A stretch of 64,000 nucleotides of DNA from Thiovibrio frasassiensis (GTDB lineage: Bacteria; Desulfobacterota; Desulfobulbia; Desulfobulbales; Desulfurivibrionaceae): contig NZ_JAPHEH010000001.1 in the NCBI RefSeq assembly GCF_029607905.1, positions 1 through 64,000 on the forward strand, given 5' to 3'. Numbering within the stretch: the first letter of the stretch is position 1; every line of letters starts with the position of its first letter. The position numbers and the translations under genes were made by a program. Below the pieces are notes generated by a model, which did no database searches, was not told the origin of the DNA, and saw only the letters and a program-made list of their open reading frames with translations. This document shows, piece by piece, positions 46,438 through 56,093 of the stretch.

Positions 46438-47533
46438 ATGTCTGCGGAACTCAAACAAAAGATCCAGAACCTCAAGGGGCGCCTCATCTCCCTGAAGGAG
46501 CATCTTTGAGGTAGATCACAAGAGAGAACGATTGCAGGAACTGGAACAGCTCACGCTTGCCCCGGCTTTCTGGGACAACCAGGAAAACGCCCAGAAGGTA
46601 CAGCGGGAACAAGGCGGTATCCAGAATATTGTTGAAGAATGGGACGCCTCCCAGGCAGAGCTGGAAGAAGCGGAACTCCTGCTCGAAATGGGCATGGCCG
46701 AAGGCGACGAGGAGACCCTCACCGAGGTTGGTCAGGCTCTGGATGCGCTCATTGAGCGGGTCGAGACCGTGGAGCTTGAGTGCATGTTCACCGGCGAGCA
46801 CGATGCGAGCAACGCCATGATCACCATCCACGCAGGCGCAGGCGGCACCGAGGCCCAGGACTGGGTGAGCATCCTCCTGCGCATGTATCTGCGTTGGGCC
46901 GAGGCCAAGAAATTCCCCACCGAGATCCTCGACCTGCTGCCCGGCGATGAGGCCGGGGTCAAGGGCGTGACCATCATGGTCACCGGCCATAACGCCTATG
47001 GCTTGCTCCGCTCGGAGATGGGCATCCACCGGCTGGTGCGGATCTCCCCCTTTGACGCCAGCGGGAGGCGGCACACCTCCTTTGCCTCGGTCTTCATTTT
47101 TCCGGAACTGGACGACAGCATCCAGGTGGACATCAACGACAAGGATCTGCGCATCGACACCTACCGGGCCAGCGGCGCAGGCGGCCAGCACGTCAACAAG
47201 ACCAGCTCGGCCATCCGTATCACCCATCTGCCCACCGGCATCGTGGTCCAGTGCCAGAACGAACGCAGCCAGCACCGCAACAAGGACACGGCCATGAAGA
47301 TGCTCAAGGCCAGATTGTACGAAAAGGAACGTGAGGCGCAAAAGGAACAGCACCAGGATATCGCCGGCGAGAAAAAGGAGATCGCCTGGGGCAGCCAGAT
47401 CCGCTCCTATGTGATGCAGCCCTACCGGTTGATCAAGGACCACCGCACCAATTTTGAGGTGGGCAACGTGGACAGCACCTTGGACGGCAACCTTGATCCG
47501 TTCATCAAGGCCTATCTCTTGTGGCAACGATAG
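46438..47533 (+). CDS. prfB: Peptide chain release factor 2 with programmed +1 frameshift
   Basis: RF2 ends translation at UGA and UAA. The first 23 codons (46438-46506) end at an in-frame TGA (46507-46509). Reading then continues in the +1 frame from GAG at 46508, giving the usual VDHKRERLQELE start of the main domain. The full product is 364 residues and contains the GGQHVNKTSSAIRITHLPTG motif with the GGQ catalytic loop. The SPF-type stop-recognition region (RISPFDASGRRHTSFASV) is also visible. CTT-TGA with an upstream AAGGAG is the classic autoregulatory signal. It follows lnt. Confidence 0.97.
46495..46510 (+). promoter_or_regulatory. RF2 programmed frameshift site
   Basis: AAGGAG (46495-46500), a three-base CAT spacer, then the slippery CTT and stop TGA. 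The internal Shine-Dalgarno-like AAGGAG at this close spacing promotes +1 slippage when RF2 is scarce. Known mechanism; sequence elements seen directly. Confidence 0.95.
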
Positions 47534-47564
47534 GAAGCGGCTTGAAAAAAACGGGATATACGCC

Positions 47565-48767
47565 ATGACGGATTCCCCCGGCCAGTGCGCAAAATGCGGC
47601 GCCTGCACCGTGGTCTGCCCGGTCTTTCAGGCCGGCAGGCGGGAATCGCTCTCGGCCCGCGGCAGGCTGCATCTCCTGGAACGGCTGGATCCGGCCCAAG
47701 CCTCCACCGCCTACGCGGAGATTCTCTCGCAATGCCTGCTCTGCGGGGCCTGTCGCTCGGTGTGCGCAAGGGCGCTTGATCCTCCCGCCCGTTTTATTGG
47801 AGCCCGAGAACGGTTGGAGAAAACAGCCGGGCAACAGCTGCTGCTCAGGACCATCACCCGCAAGGCCCTGAGCAGCCCAACTCTGCTGGCGGCAATCGCC
47901 AGCCTGGGCCGCCCTCTGCTTGACCGGTTACCCGCCGACAGCGGCCTGCGGTTACGCCTCGGCCTGCCGCAAGTGAGGGCACATCTCCCCGCTGTTTTGC
48001 CAGAATCCCCAAGGGAAACAACCACCCCGCCGACTCTGGCCTTTTTCCCCGGTTGTTACGCCACCCATCTGCACAGAGAAATTATCGAAGCAACGGAACG
48101 GCTCGCCGCAATCTTCAGCACCAATCGGCCGATCGCGCCAAAGCAGCAATGCTGTTGCGGACTTGCCGCGGAAAGCGGTGGAGAGATCACTGCGGCCAAG
48201 CGGCTTGCCAAGCAAAATATCCTTGCCTTTAGCGGCAACACCCTGCCCATCCTGACCTCCTGCGCCTCCTGCTACAGCCAACTGCGCCGCTATCCGCAGC
48301 TTTTTGCGGATGAGCCCGAATGGCAGGCAAGGTCCCGGGCCTTTGCCGGGCGGCTCCTTGAATTTTCAACCTTTGTCGCGCAGGGAATAACGGGTGATCC
48401 GACTTTCCGCTTTGCCGAGCCGGGCAAATCCCGCACCGTGGTCTATCACGATCCCTGCCATCTGAGGTTTCAGCCCGAATTCACCGCTCCGCCCCGGGAA
48501 ATCCTCCGGTCCATCCCCGGCCTACGCCTGGCCGAACTCGCCAACGGCCCGCAATGCTGCGGCCAGGGCGGCCTGTTTCATCTGGCCCAGCCGGAACTGG
48601 CGGCGACAATCAGGGACCGTCTGCTCAATCAGCTGGCCCTGGCCCAGCCGGACTTGGTGACCACCACCTGCTCCGGCTGCCTCACCCAGATCCAGCAGGG
48701 GTTGGGGCAAGATCCGACACGACCCGAGGTTCGACACCTGGCCATTCTCCTGGCAGAGCTTCTCTAA
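47565..48767 (+). CDS. GlcF-like iron-sulfur (CCG-domain) oxidoreductase subunit
   Basis: The 400-residue protein has two 4Fe-4S motifs near its N-terminus (CAKCGACTVVCPVF and CLLCGACRSVCARA) and two CCG domains (QCCCGLAAESGG near 200 and QCCGQGGLF near 335). This is the layout of the Fe-S subunit of glycolate or lactate oxidase (GlcF-like). No flavoprotein GlcD-like subunit lies next to it, so the substrate is unknown. ATG at 47565 gives the first cysteines close to the start, as usual. It follows prfB after 31 bases. Confidence 0.87.
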   Translation: MTDSPGQCAKCGACTVVCPVFQAGRRESLSARGRLHLLERLDPAQASTAYAEILSQCLLCGACRSVCARALDPPARFIGARERLEKTAGQQLLLRTITRKALSSPTLLAAIASLGRPLLDRLPADSGLRLRLGLPQVRAHLPAVLPESPRETTTPPTLAFFPGCYATHLHREIIEATERLAAIFSTNRPIAPKQQCCCGLAAESGGEITAAKRLAKQNILAFSGNTLPILTSCASCYSQLRRYPQLFADEPEWQARSRAFAGRLLEFSTFVAQGITGDPTFRFAEPGKSRTVVYHDPCHLRFQPEFTAPPREILRSIPGLRLAELANGPQCCGQGGLFHLAQPELAATIRDRLLNQLALAQPDLVTTTCSGCLTQIQQGLGQDPTRPEVRHLAILLAELL

Positions 48768-48933
48768 AGAGAGATTGCGGCTAAAAATTTCTTCTCCTGC
48801 CCCTGCTGATCCTTGCGTAATTTTTCCGCGCATTATAATGTAGTTCCCTGACAGGCTTTCCATTTCAGCCAAAGTATACAGACGGGTGGTTCGGCTGCCC
48901 ATATTGTGATTCCCACAAAAGGAGATACAAACA

Positions 48934-49821
48934 ATGGCTTTGAAAGCACCACGCCTTTTCGGTTGTTTCCCGATAATCTTCGCGGCTCTGATTCTCGCCA
49001 CACCCTGCCAGGCAGGGGTTGACGCCGAGGTAAGCACCGCCTTGAAGACCCCTGCCGCGCCCTTGGATATTGCCGCCTCCCTGGACGGGAAATGGACCTA
49101 TGTTTTGGCCGAAGGCGGCAAGCTTTTCATCTATTCCGACAAGGGTACCCTGGAAGACACGGTTACCGTTGACCCGGCCATGGACCACATCGCCTCCTCC
49201 GGCCTGCAGGCGGCCAACATTCCCGACCGGGTCTATCTCGCCAGCAGCAAAAATAAAACCATTCAAACCGTTGCCCTGGATTTCTCCGTGCCGATCAACA
49301 TCCAGGGTGCCCCGTTTCTCGGGCCGGAAAACGCACCGGTGGTGGTGGTCGCGTTCAGCGATTTTGAGTGCCCCTATTGCGGCACCGTGGGTGGACTGTT
49401 TGGAGAGATCCTGGCCAAACACCCCAAGGAGGTCAAGGTCGTTTTCAAGCAGTTCCCCCTGGCCATGCACAAACAGGCACAGTCCGCCGCCCTGGCCTCC
49501 CTGGCGGCGCACCGCCAGGGCAAGTTCTGGCAATACCATGATCTGCTCTTTGAGAACCAGAAGTCCCTTTCCGATGCCAAATACAATGAGCTTGCCAAGA
49601 AACTCGGCCTGGACCTGGATCGATTCAACAAGGATTACAAGGCCCCGGTCAGCCGGCAGGCTCTTGAACGCGACATGGCGGACGCACAAATTGCCGGGGT
49701 TCGTGGCACCCCGACCATCTTCGTCAATGGCCGCCGCCTGAAAGAACGCAACATCAGGGACCTGCAACAGATGGTCACCCAGGAGCTGAGCAAGCGCAGC
49801 AAAGGCGGAGCCTCCCGTTGA
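48934..49821 (+). CDS. Secreted DsbA-family thiol:disulfide oxidoreductase
   Basis: The 295-residue product has a signal peptide ending near residue 27, then an extra domain of about 80 residues with YVLAEGGKLFIYSDKG that looks like one or two beta-propeller blades. A thioredoxin fold follows with the active-site CPYC (FSDFECPYCG near 145) and cis-proline TPTIFVNG near 268. It probably oxidises or isomerises disulfides in periplasmic proteins. AAGGAGATAC precedes the ATG. Its stop overlaps the phoH start. Confidence 0.88.
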   Translation: MALKAPRLFGCFPIIFAALILATPCQAGVDAEVSTALKTPAAPLDIAASLDGKWTYVLAEGGKLFIYSDKGTLEDTVTVDPAMDHIASSGLQAANIPDRVYLASSKNKTIQTVALDFSVPINIQGAPFLGPENAPVVVVAFSDFECPYCGTVGGLFGEILAKHPKEVKVVFKQFPLAMHKQAQSAALASLAAHRQGKFWQYHDLLFENQKSLSDAKYNELAKKLGLDLDRFNKDYKAPVSRQALERDMADAQIAGVRGTPTIFVNGRRLKERNIRDLQQMVTQELSKRSKGGASR

Positions 49822-50804
49822 TCAAACGCGAGATAGCCCTTGCCGACAACAATACCGCCCTGCTTCTTTACGGTGATTTGAACAAAAACCTCACCGCCAT
49901 CGAGAAAGGAAGCGGGGTCACCATCCAGGTCCGGGGCAGCCAGCTCACCGTCAGCGGCCCAAAACACGAGGTGGAGCTGGCGGCCTCGGCAATCAACAAG
50001 CTCCAGGAGCTGATCCGCTCCGGCTACCCGGTATATCCCTCGGATGTTGCCTATGCCCTGCGGATCCTCCAGGCCTCGCCCAAGGCGAACCTCAAGGAAA
50101 TCTTCCTCGACAAGGTGTATATCACCGCCGAGCAGAAGGTGGTCTCGCCCAAGAGCATCAACCAGAAACTCTATATCGACAGTATCCGGAACAACGATAT
50201 TGTTTTCGGCATCGGTCCGGCAGGCACCGGCAAAACCTATCTCGCCGTGGCCATGGCGGTTTCCGCCTTTGTCTCCAAACAGGTCCGTTCCATCATCCTG
50301 GCCCGTCCGGCGGTGGAGGCCGGTGAGCGGCTGGGCTTTCTCCCCGGCGACCTGGCCCAGAAGGTCAACCCCTATCTGCGCCCCCTGCACGATGCCTTGA
50401 ACTCCATGCTGGGGAGGGGTAAGGTCGCGGATCTGATCGAAGAAGGGTCCATCGAGATCGCTCCCCTGGCCTTCATGCGCGGCCGCACCTTGAGCAACGC
50501 CTTTGTCATCCTCGACGAGGCCCAGAACACCACGCACGAACAGATGAAGATGTTCCTCACCCGGCTGGGCTTCAACTCCCAGGCCGTGATCACCGGGGAT
50601 ATCACCCAGATCGACCTGCCGGACCATAGACAGTCAGGGCTCATCGAGGCCGCCAAAATTTTACAGAATATCAAGGGGATCGCCTTCAACCATTTTTCCG
50701 AGGTGGACGTGGTCCGCCACCATCTGGTGCAGGAGATCATCCTCGCCTATGCGGCCAAGGAAACACTTCCCCCGCCCCGCCGGCCAACACCGAGAAAACA
50801 CTGA
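49818..50804 (+). CDS. ybeZ: PhoH-family ATPase (PhoL/YbeZ type)
   Basis: The 328-residue protein has an N-terminal KH-like region ([23 protein letters not shown]) and a P-loop ATPase domain with GPAGTGKT near 134 and the Walker B DEAQNTT near 233. YbeZ acts with YbeY in rRNA maturation, and the two genes are adjacent here. The likely start is TTG at 49818, overlapping the upstream stop. Confidence 0.93.
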   Translation: MIKREIALADNNTALLLYGDLNKNLTAIEKGSGVTIQVRGSQLTVSGPKHEVELAASAINKLQELIRSGYPVYPSDVAYALRILQASPKANLKEIFLDKVYITAEQKVVSPKSINQKLYIDSIRNNDIVFGIGPAGTGKTYLAVAMAVSAFVSKQVRSIILARPAVEAGERLGFLPGDLAQKVNPYLRPLHDALNSMLGRGKVADLIEEGSIEIAPLAFMRGRTLSNAFVILDEAQNTTHEQMKMFLTRLGFNSQAVITGDITQIDLPDHRQSGLIEAAKILQNIKGIAFNHFSEVDVVRHHLVQEIILAYAAKETLPPPRRPTPRKH

Positions 50805-50811
50805 GGCCGTC

Positions 50812-51987
50812 ATGCCCGTACTCATCACCAGCCAGACAGCTACGCCCCCTCCCATCAGCCTGGAACAACTCCGGCAGCGGGGTGAACGACTGCTCGCCTT
50901 CTGCAACTGCGCTCGGAGCGAACTGAGCATCCTGCTTCTCGATGACCCGGAGATGGCACAGCTCAACGCGCAGTACCGCAATAAGTCGGGGCCGACCAAT
51001 GTCCTGGCCTTTGCCATCCAGGAGGGAGGGGGGGAGCATCTTCCGGCAGAGCTCCTCGGCGATGTGATCATCTCCTTGGACACCGCAGCCCGCGAAGCTT
51101 TGACCGATGGGGTGACCCTCCATCAGCGGGTCACGATCCTGCTGATCCACGGCCTGTTGCACCTGCTGGGGTTTGACCACGAACGCTCCCGCGATGAGGC
51201 TTTAGCCATGGCCGCACGGGAAGAACAGCTTTTGCGCCAATTGTTAACCGAAGAAAGGAGAGGAAAAATGGTCAGTCTCGCCATCAATGTCGATCACGTC
51301 GCCACCCTGCGTCAGGCCAGGGGCATCAGCGAACCGGATCCGGTTTTCGCCGCATCCCTCTGCGAACTGGCCGGAGCCCAAGGGATTGTCGTCCATCTCC
51401 GGGAAGACCGGCGGCACATCCAGGACCGGGACGTGCGGCTGCTCCGGCAGACCATAAAAACCAAGCTCAACCTGGAAATGGGGGCAACCGAGGAGATCAT
51501 CGGTATTGCCCTGGAGATCAAACCGGACATGATCACCCTGGTTCCGGAAAAACGCAAGGAACTGACCACCGAAGGCGGGCTCAATGTTGCCGGCCAGAAG
51601 AAAAAGCTGCAGGAAGTCATCGCCCGCATGGATAAGGCCGGGATTCCGGTGAGCCTGTTCATCGACCCGGATTCCAAGCAGATCAACGCGGCGCATGAGG
51701 TGGGCGCTACCTTTGTCGAGATCCACACGGGACGGTACTGTGACGCCGCCACGGAAGCGCTGCGGGACAAGGAATTCGGACTCATCGCCACGGCGGCGGA
51801 AGAGGCTTACGAAATGGGGCTCCGGGTCAATGCCGGACACGGCCTCAATTACCTCAACACCCGACGGGTGGCCTCTCTGGGCACCATCGAGGAGTTGAGC
51901 ATCGGCCATGCGGTGATGGCCCGGGCAATCTTTGTTGGCCTTGATCAGGCGGTGCGGGAGATGCTGGCCCTGCTACCCGCGGGCTAG
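50812..51987 (+). CDS. ybeY-pdxJ: In-frame fusion of endoribonuclease YbeY and pyridoxine 5'-phosphate synthase PdxJ
   Basis: The 391-residue frame has residues 1-152 matching YbeY, with the zinc-binding [12 protein letters not shown] motif near 120, and residues 153-391 matching PdxJ with its [17 protein letters not shown] start and a C-terminal GLNY-x-N-T-R region. YbeY processes rRNA; PdxJ condenses 1-deoxyxylulose 5-phosphate with aminoacetone phosphate to give pyridoxine 5'-phosphate. Both halves have the full length of free proteins and no stop codon separates them. An internal start at 51268 could also give free PdxJ. It follows phoH. Confidence 0.9.
   Translation: MPVLITSQTATPPPISLEQLRQRGERLLAFCNCARSELSILLLDDPEMAQLNAQYRNKSGPTNVLAFAIQEGGGEHLPAELLGDVIISLDTAAREALTDGVTLHQRVTILLIHGLLHLLGFDHERSRDEALAMAAREEQLLRQLLTEERRGKMVSLAINVDHVATLRQARGISEPDPVFAASLCELAGAQGIVVHLREDRRHIQDRDVRLLRQTIKTKLNLEMGATEEIIGIALEIKPDMITLVPEKRKELTTEGGLNVAGQKKKLQEVIARMDKAGIPVSLFIDPDSKQINAAHEVGATFVEIHTGRYCDAATEALRDKEFGLIATAAEEAYEMGLRVNAGHGLNYLNTRRVASLGTIEELSIGHAVMARAIFVGLDQAVREMLALLPAG
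51254..51270 (+). promoter_or_regulatory. Internal ribosome binding site and start for PdxJ
   Basis: AAAGGAG (51254-51260) is followed by AGGAAAA and then ATG (51268-51270) in the frame of the fusion. Translation from here gives 239 residues, the usual PdxJ length. It is one of the strongest Shine-Dalgarno sequences in the window and suggests that free PdxJ is made as well as, or instead of, the fused protein. Confidence 0.8.
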
Positions 51988-52011
51988 CACAAAAACCATC
52001 GGGATGGCTGC

Positions 52012-54012
52012 ATGGGCATAGCGGCGGATATTGTTATTATTGTGGTTGCGGCCCTGTTGGGAGCGCTTCTTGCCCAACGGCTCAAACAACCGCTGATCCT
52101 GGGCTACATCCTCGCCGGCATCGTGGTGGGACCGTACACCGGGGGGATCACGGTCGGCGGCATCCATGAAATCGAGCTGCTGGCCGAGATCGGCGTCGCC
52201 CTGCTGCTCTTTGCCCTGGGACTGGAATTTTCCTTAAGCGAACTCAAACCCGTCCGCAACATCGCCCTGCTCGGCACGCCCATCCAGATCCTGCTCAGCA
52301 TCGCTTTCGGCTTTGCCCTTGGCAGATTTTTCGGCTGGTCTCCGACCCAATCCCTCTGGCTCGGCGCCCTGATTTCCCTGTCCAGCACCATGGTGACCCT
52401 CAAAACCCTGACCGGCAGAGGGTTGATGGGCACCCTTTCCAGCCGGGTAATGATCGGCATCCTGATCGTCCAGGATCTGGCGGTCATTCCGATGATGATT
52501 ATCCTGCCGCAGCTGGGGAATCCCGAGGTAGGCTTGCCCCTGCTGGCAATGGCGGTGGGCAAATCCATAATCTTTCTCGTGCTGATGCTCTATCTGGGCA
52601 CGAAGCTCCTCCCCTGGCTGCTGGCCACGGTCGCCCAATGGAACTCCAGAGAGCTCTTCATCCTCTCCACAACGGCAATCGGCCTGGGCATCGGATACGC
52701 GACCCATCTCTTCGGGCTTTCCTTCGCCTTCGGCGCCTTTATCGCCGGCATGGTGCTCAGCGAATCCGATTACGGCCACCAGGCATTGAGCGACATCATT
52801 CCCCTCCGGGACATCTTCGGGTTGCTGTTTTTCACCTCGGTGGGCATGCTCCTCGATCCGGCATTCGTCTTTGCCCACTGGGATCAAATTCTTTCCCTGC
52901 TTCTGGTGCTTGCCCTTGCCAAGGGATTGATCTTTTTCATCCTGACCCACCTTTTCGGCTATGGCAACATCGTTCCCCTGGCGGTGGGATTCGGGCTCTT
53001 TCAGGTGGGAGAGTTTTCCTTTGTCCTTGCCAGAGTCGGCCTTGAAAGTGGCGCCATTGACCAGAATCTTTATTCCCTGGTTCTGTCCGTATCGGTGCTC
53101 AGCATGATGGCAACCCCCCTGGTCTCAATCCTGGTCGCCCCCGCCTACGCCTTTACCAGAAGGTTCTCCAGCCCAGAACCGTTGCAAACGGAGAACCTCC
53201 CCAGCCACGGCCTCGCAAACCATGTGATCATCGCCGGCGGCGGCAGAGTCGGCCAGCATATCGCCCGAATCCTCACGGAACTCTCCGTCCCCTGTGTCCT
53301 CGTCGAATTGAACCATCAACGGATGCTTGAATGCAAGGCCGCCAATTTCCCGGTAATATACGGAGACATGAGTCAACTTACGGCAATCGAGGCCTCGCAC
53401 ATGACCTCGGCCAGACTTTTGCTCATCACCACTCCCTCGGTGGTGGTCAGCCAGGCCATCGTCAAACAGGCCCACCGCCTGAATCCCGGCCTGCATATCG
53501 TTGCCAGGGCCGAGGGGGTGGCGCAAACCCGGACTCTTTACGAAAACGGGGTTTACATGGTTGTGTTGCCGGAGATGGAAGCGGGCCTCGAAATCGCGAG
53601 ACAGGCCCTTTTGCACCTGGAAATTCCCGTGCCGGTTATCCAGCAATACACCGACGAAGTGCGGCAGCAGATGTACGCACCGATGTATTCCCAGCAGAAC
53701 TACCACCTCCTCACCAAGCTGAACACCATCAAAAACCTGCTGGAGATTTCCTGGGTGGAGATCAACCCGCAAAGCACTCTGATCGGCGAAAGCATCAAGG
53801 GGGCGGCTGTCCGGAGCAAAACGGGCGCTACGGTGGTGGGGGTGATGCACAAGAAAGAATTTCACTCCAACCCCAAAGCGGATTACTGTTTTACAGCAGA
53901 AGATTTGGTCGCGGTCGTGGGGAATCAGCAGGAACGGCTCGCATTCAAGAAGATGGCGGACACCTTTAGGCAACAACTGCCGTCAAACACCGACCTGGAG
54001 AAGAAACTATGA
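52012..54012 (+). CDS. KefB-type monovalent cation:proton antiporter with TrkA-N and TrkA-C domains
   Basis: The 666-residue CPA2 transporter has about 12 membrane segments (residues 1-385), a Rossmann-type TrkA-N domain with [17 protein letters not shown] near 405, and a C-terminal TrkA-C domain. Such proteins exchange K+ or Na+ for H+ and are gated by nucleotides. The final codons overlap the start of the next gene. A K+ channel with related TrkA domains lies 2 kb away. Confidence 0.92.
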   Translation: MGIAADIVIIVVAALLGALLAQRLKQPLILGYILAGIVVGPYTGGITVGGIHEIELLAEIGVALLLFALGLEFSLSELKPVRNIALLGTPIQILLSIAFGFALGRFFGWSPTQSLWLGALISLSSTMVTLKTLTGRGLMGTLSSRVMIGILIVQDLAVIPMMIILPQLGNPEVGLPLLAMAVGKSIIFLVLMLYLGTKLLPWLLATVAQWNSRELFILSTTAIGLGIGYATHLFGLSFAFGAFIAGMVLSESDYGHQALSDIIPLRDIFGLLFFTSVGMLLDPAFVFAHWDQILSLLLVLALAKGLIFFILTHLFGYGNIVPLAVGFGLFQVGEFSFVLARVGLESGAIDQNLYSLVLSVSVLSMMATPLVSILVAPAYAFTRRFSSPEPLQTENLPSHGLANHVIIAGGGRVGQHIARILTELSVPCVLVELNHQRMLECKAANFPVIYGDMSQLTAIEASHMTSARLLLITTPSVVVSQAIVKQAHRLNPGLHIVARAEGVAQTRTLYENGVYMVVLPEMEAGLEIARQALLHLEIPVPVIQQYTDEVRQQMYAPMYSQQNYHLLTKLNTIKNLLEISWVEINPQSTLIGESIKGAAVRSKTGATVVGVMHKKEFHSNPKADYCFTAEDLVAVVGNQQERLAFKKMADTFRQQLPSNTDLEKKL

Positions 54013-54491
54013 AAAAGTCACGCGGCCTGTCTTTCCTGGCTCTGGTTGCGCTCGTGCTTCTTGCCCCCATGATCGGCCATGCCGAAGGGGGCACGGATCT
54101 CTCAGAAGGACAAACTATTTATGTCCCGGCCTATTCCCATATCTATGTAGGCAACAGAGAAAATCCTTTTTTGCTGACCGTGACTCTCAGCATCCGAAAC
54201 ATAGACACCAAACACCCCGTCACCATAACCGCTGCGGATTATTACGATACCAAGGGGAAACGCATCAGAAAATATCTGGAGCAGCCTGTCTCCCTTGGCC
54301 CGTTGGAATCAATCCGATATGTTGTGCCGCAGAAAGATAAAAGCGGCGGTTCCGGAGCCAACTTCATAGTTGAATGGACTTCGACAAAGGCTGTCAATCC
54401 ATTATTCGTCGAGACCATCATGATCGGGGCGGAATCGCAGCAGGGAATCTCTTTCACCTCCAGCGGCAAGGCTATCAGCACCGAAAATTGA
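54009..54491 (+). CDS. DUF3124 domain secreted protein
   Basis: The 160-residue protein has a signal peptide ([25 protein letters not shown]) and a beta-rich domain that fits DUF3124, with [16 protein letters not shown] near residue 34 and FIVEWTS near 121. Function is unknown. It starts inside the last codons of the antiporter gene, so the two are translated together. Confidence 0.78.
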   Translation: MKKSRGLSFLALVALVLLAPMIGHAEGGTDLSEGQTIYVPAYSHIYVGNRENPFLLTVTLSIRNIDTKHPVTITAADYYDTKGKRIRKYLEQPVSLGPLESIRYVVPQKDKSGGSGANFIVEWTSTKAVNPLFVETIMIGAESQQGISFTSSGKAISTEN

Positions 54492-54505
54492 CTCTGCCGC
54501 AGCAG

Positions 54506-54517
54506 GGGGGGGGGGGA
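54506..54517. repeat. Homopolymer tract of 12 G
   Basis: Twelve consecutive G residues lie between the stop codons of the DUF3124 gene and the convergent fapA-like gene. It is a potential slippage site, but it lies outside both coding frames. Confidence 0.95.
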
Positions 54518-54520
54518 CAC

Positions 54521-55963
54521 TCAGGCGGGCATGGCGTCCCGCTCATCTCGGCTCATCTTCCGCACCAGAATCTGGCGGGTTTCCTTGTCGAAATAAACAA
54601 CCGACAGCTCTTCCTCAAGGGTGATGGTCCGAACCAGACTGCCTATCTTGACCACCACGCCCGGAAAAAGATGGCCATAGACATACACCACCTCGTTGAC
54701 CATCTGCTCCAACTCCAACTCCAGAGCCTGGCTTTCTTCGGTCAGGAGGGTGACCTTGTCCATGGCCTTGGGCATGAACCCCTTGCACTTGGCCAGCAGG
54801 GTGCTTTTTTCTGCAGGAAATTGCGCCCCCGCTTCCTTCTTAATCTTCTCAAGGGCACTGATGTTCTTGATGACCTCGTTCAACCGGTCCGACCAGAGGG
54901 TAAGCTCCTCTTCTATTTTCTGTTTCTTCATCTGCAGGGAAGGAACCAATCCGACACAGACCTCGGTGACCACCTCGGCTTCACACCCCAGCTCCTTCAC
55001 ATGCACCGAGCCCGCGGCAATAATCTTGCCGCCGATGATCGTCCCATTCCCCTGGGTGGCGATCACATCCTTGCCGACACTGGCGTGCGCCTGCAGGAGC
55101 ACATCATTGACCCGAAGATAGCTTGCGGTTTCTAGCTTGGGGCCATTTTCCACAAAATCAACGGTGATGTCGCCCTTGGCCCGCAGTTTCGATTCTTCCC
55201 CGACAACCCCACCTATAACAGTCAAGGAACCGCCAGCCATAACAGAGGAATTGTTAACCCCCTGGCCGATCCAGATATCGCCGCGGCATTTAACGCTGAA
55301 GCCGGGGAGAACCTCCCCGCTGATCACCAGCTTGGCGCCGCCGAAGACGATATTTCCCACCTTCATATCCACATCGCCGGCAATGGCATGTTCGCCAAAA
55401 ACCGTGGGCCGGCCCTCGGCCATGACGAACTTGCCGTCCAAGGCGGCAAATATCTTCATCTCGTCAGGCGAGAGGGTCACGCCTTTTCCATACTTGAGCT
55501 TGCTGTCTTTTCCCGCCTTGGCCGAAATACCGACCCCGAAAACATCCTGGCCGGCCTTGCCCTGACTGGGTGCTATTTTTTCCAGCAACAGCCGATCCTT
55601 GGCGACATTGACAATGGTGCCGAGTTCGCGGAAATCCACCTGATCCTTATCCGGATCCGCTCGTTGCGGTCCGGGGGTGGCGGGCTTGACATGCATTTTC
55701 ACTCTGGCATTTTCGCCGGGAACCGGGGGCGACCCTTTGGCCACGATAAACGATCCTCCTCCTGCCGACTCCGGGGTTGGCAGGATCCCGCTGATAATTC
55801 CATTCTCGGCAAGTTCCTTCTGGAGCAGATCGAGGACCAATTGCGCACCCGCTTTGGCATCTTTCATGGTAACAACAGCCTGGAGGCGATCCTTGGTGAC
55901 CCTCAGAATAAAAGCGCCATTCTGAATCTCCACCCCGCCTTTGAAAAGTTTTTCACTTGCCAT
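54521..55963 (-). CDS. FapA family protein (DUF342)
   Basis: The roughly 480-residue protein has the FapA/DUF342 layout: an N-terminal domain, then a right-handed beta-helix-like region with repeated GDVDMKVGNIVF, GEVLPGFSVKCRGDIWIGQGV and GGSLTVIGGVVGEESKLRAKGDI. A coiled coil near 350-440 and a short C-terminal domain follow. FapA-type proteins are cytoplasmic and of unclear role; the bactofilin-like repeats suggest polymer or scaffold behaviour. ATG at 55963 is preferred over a GTG four codons upstream. Confidence 0.82.
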   Translation of the reverse strand: MASEKLFKGGVEIQNGAFILRVTKDRLQAVVTMKDAKAGAQLVLDLLQKELAENGIISGILPTPESAGGGSFIVAKGSPPVPGENARVKMHVKPATPGPQRADPDKDQVDFRELGTIVNVAKDRLLLEKIAPSQGKAGQDVFGVGISAKAGKDSKLKYGKGVTLSPDEMKIFAALDGKFVMAEGRPTVFGEHAIAGDVDMKVGNIVFGGAKLVISGEVLPGFSVKCRGDIWIGQGVNNSSVMAGGSLTVIGGVVGEESKLRAKGDITVDFVENGPKLETASYLRVNDVLLQAHASVGKDVIATQGNGTIIGGKIIAAGSVHVKELGCEAEVVTEVCVGLVPSLQMKKQKIEEELTLWSDRLNEVIKNISALEKIKKEAGAQFPAEKSTLLAKCKGFMPKAMDKVTLLTEESQALELELEQMVNEVVYVYGHLFPGVVVKIGSLVRTITLEEELSVVYFDKETRQILVRKMSRDERDAMPA

Positions 55964-56093
55964 TGCGCCTGCCACCTACGAAAGAATAAAAAATCAGCTT
56001 ACGTCCCTTTCTCGTATCCTATCGGCCAGTAGAGAAAAATCTTCAACCTTGGCCAGATTCACAACGGGTATAATATATCACACCCGCGAGATA

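Noticed and set aside
46438-46509. Apparent 23-codon truncated gene before prfB
   Set aside because: The in-frame TGA is the programmed frameshift stop of RF2, and the downstream +1 frame continues the protein.
48813-48839. TTGCGT with TATAAT as promoter of the DsbA-family gene
   Set aside because: The -10 is perfect but the spacer is only 15 bases, so the pair was not counted as a promoter.
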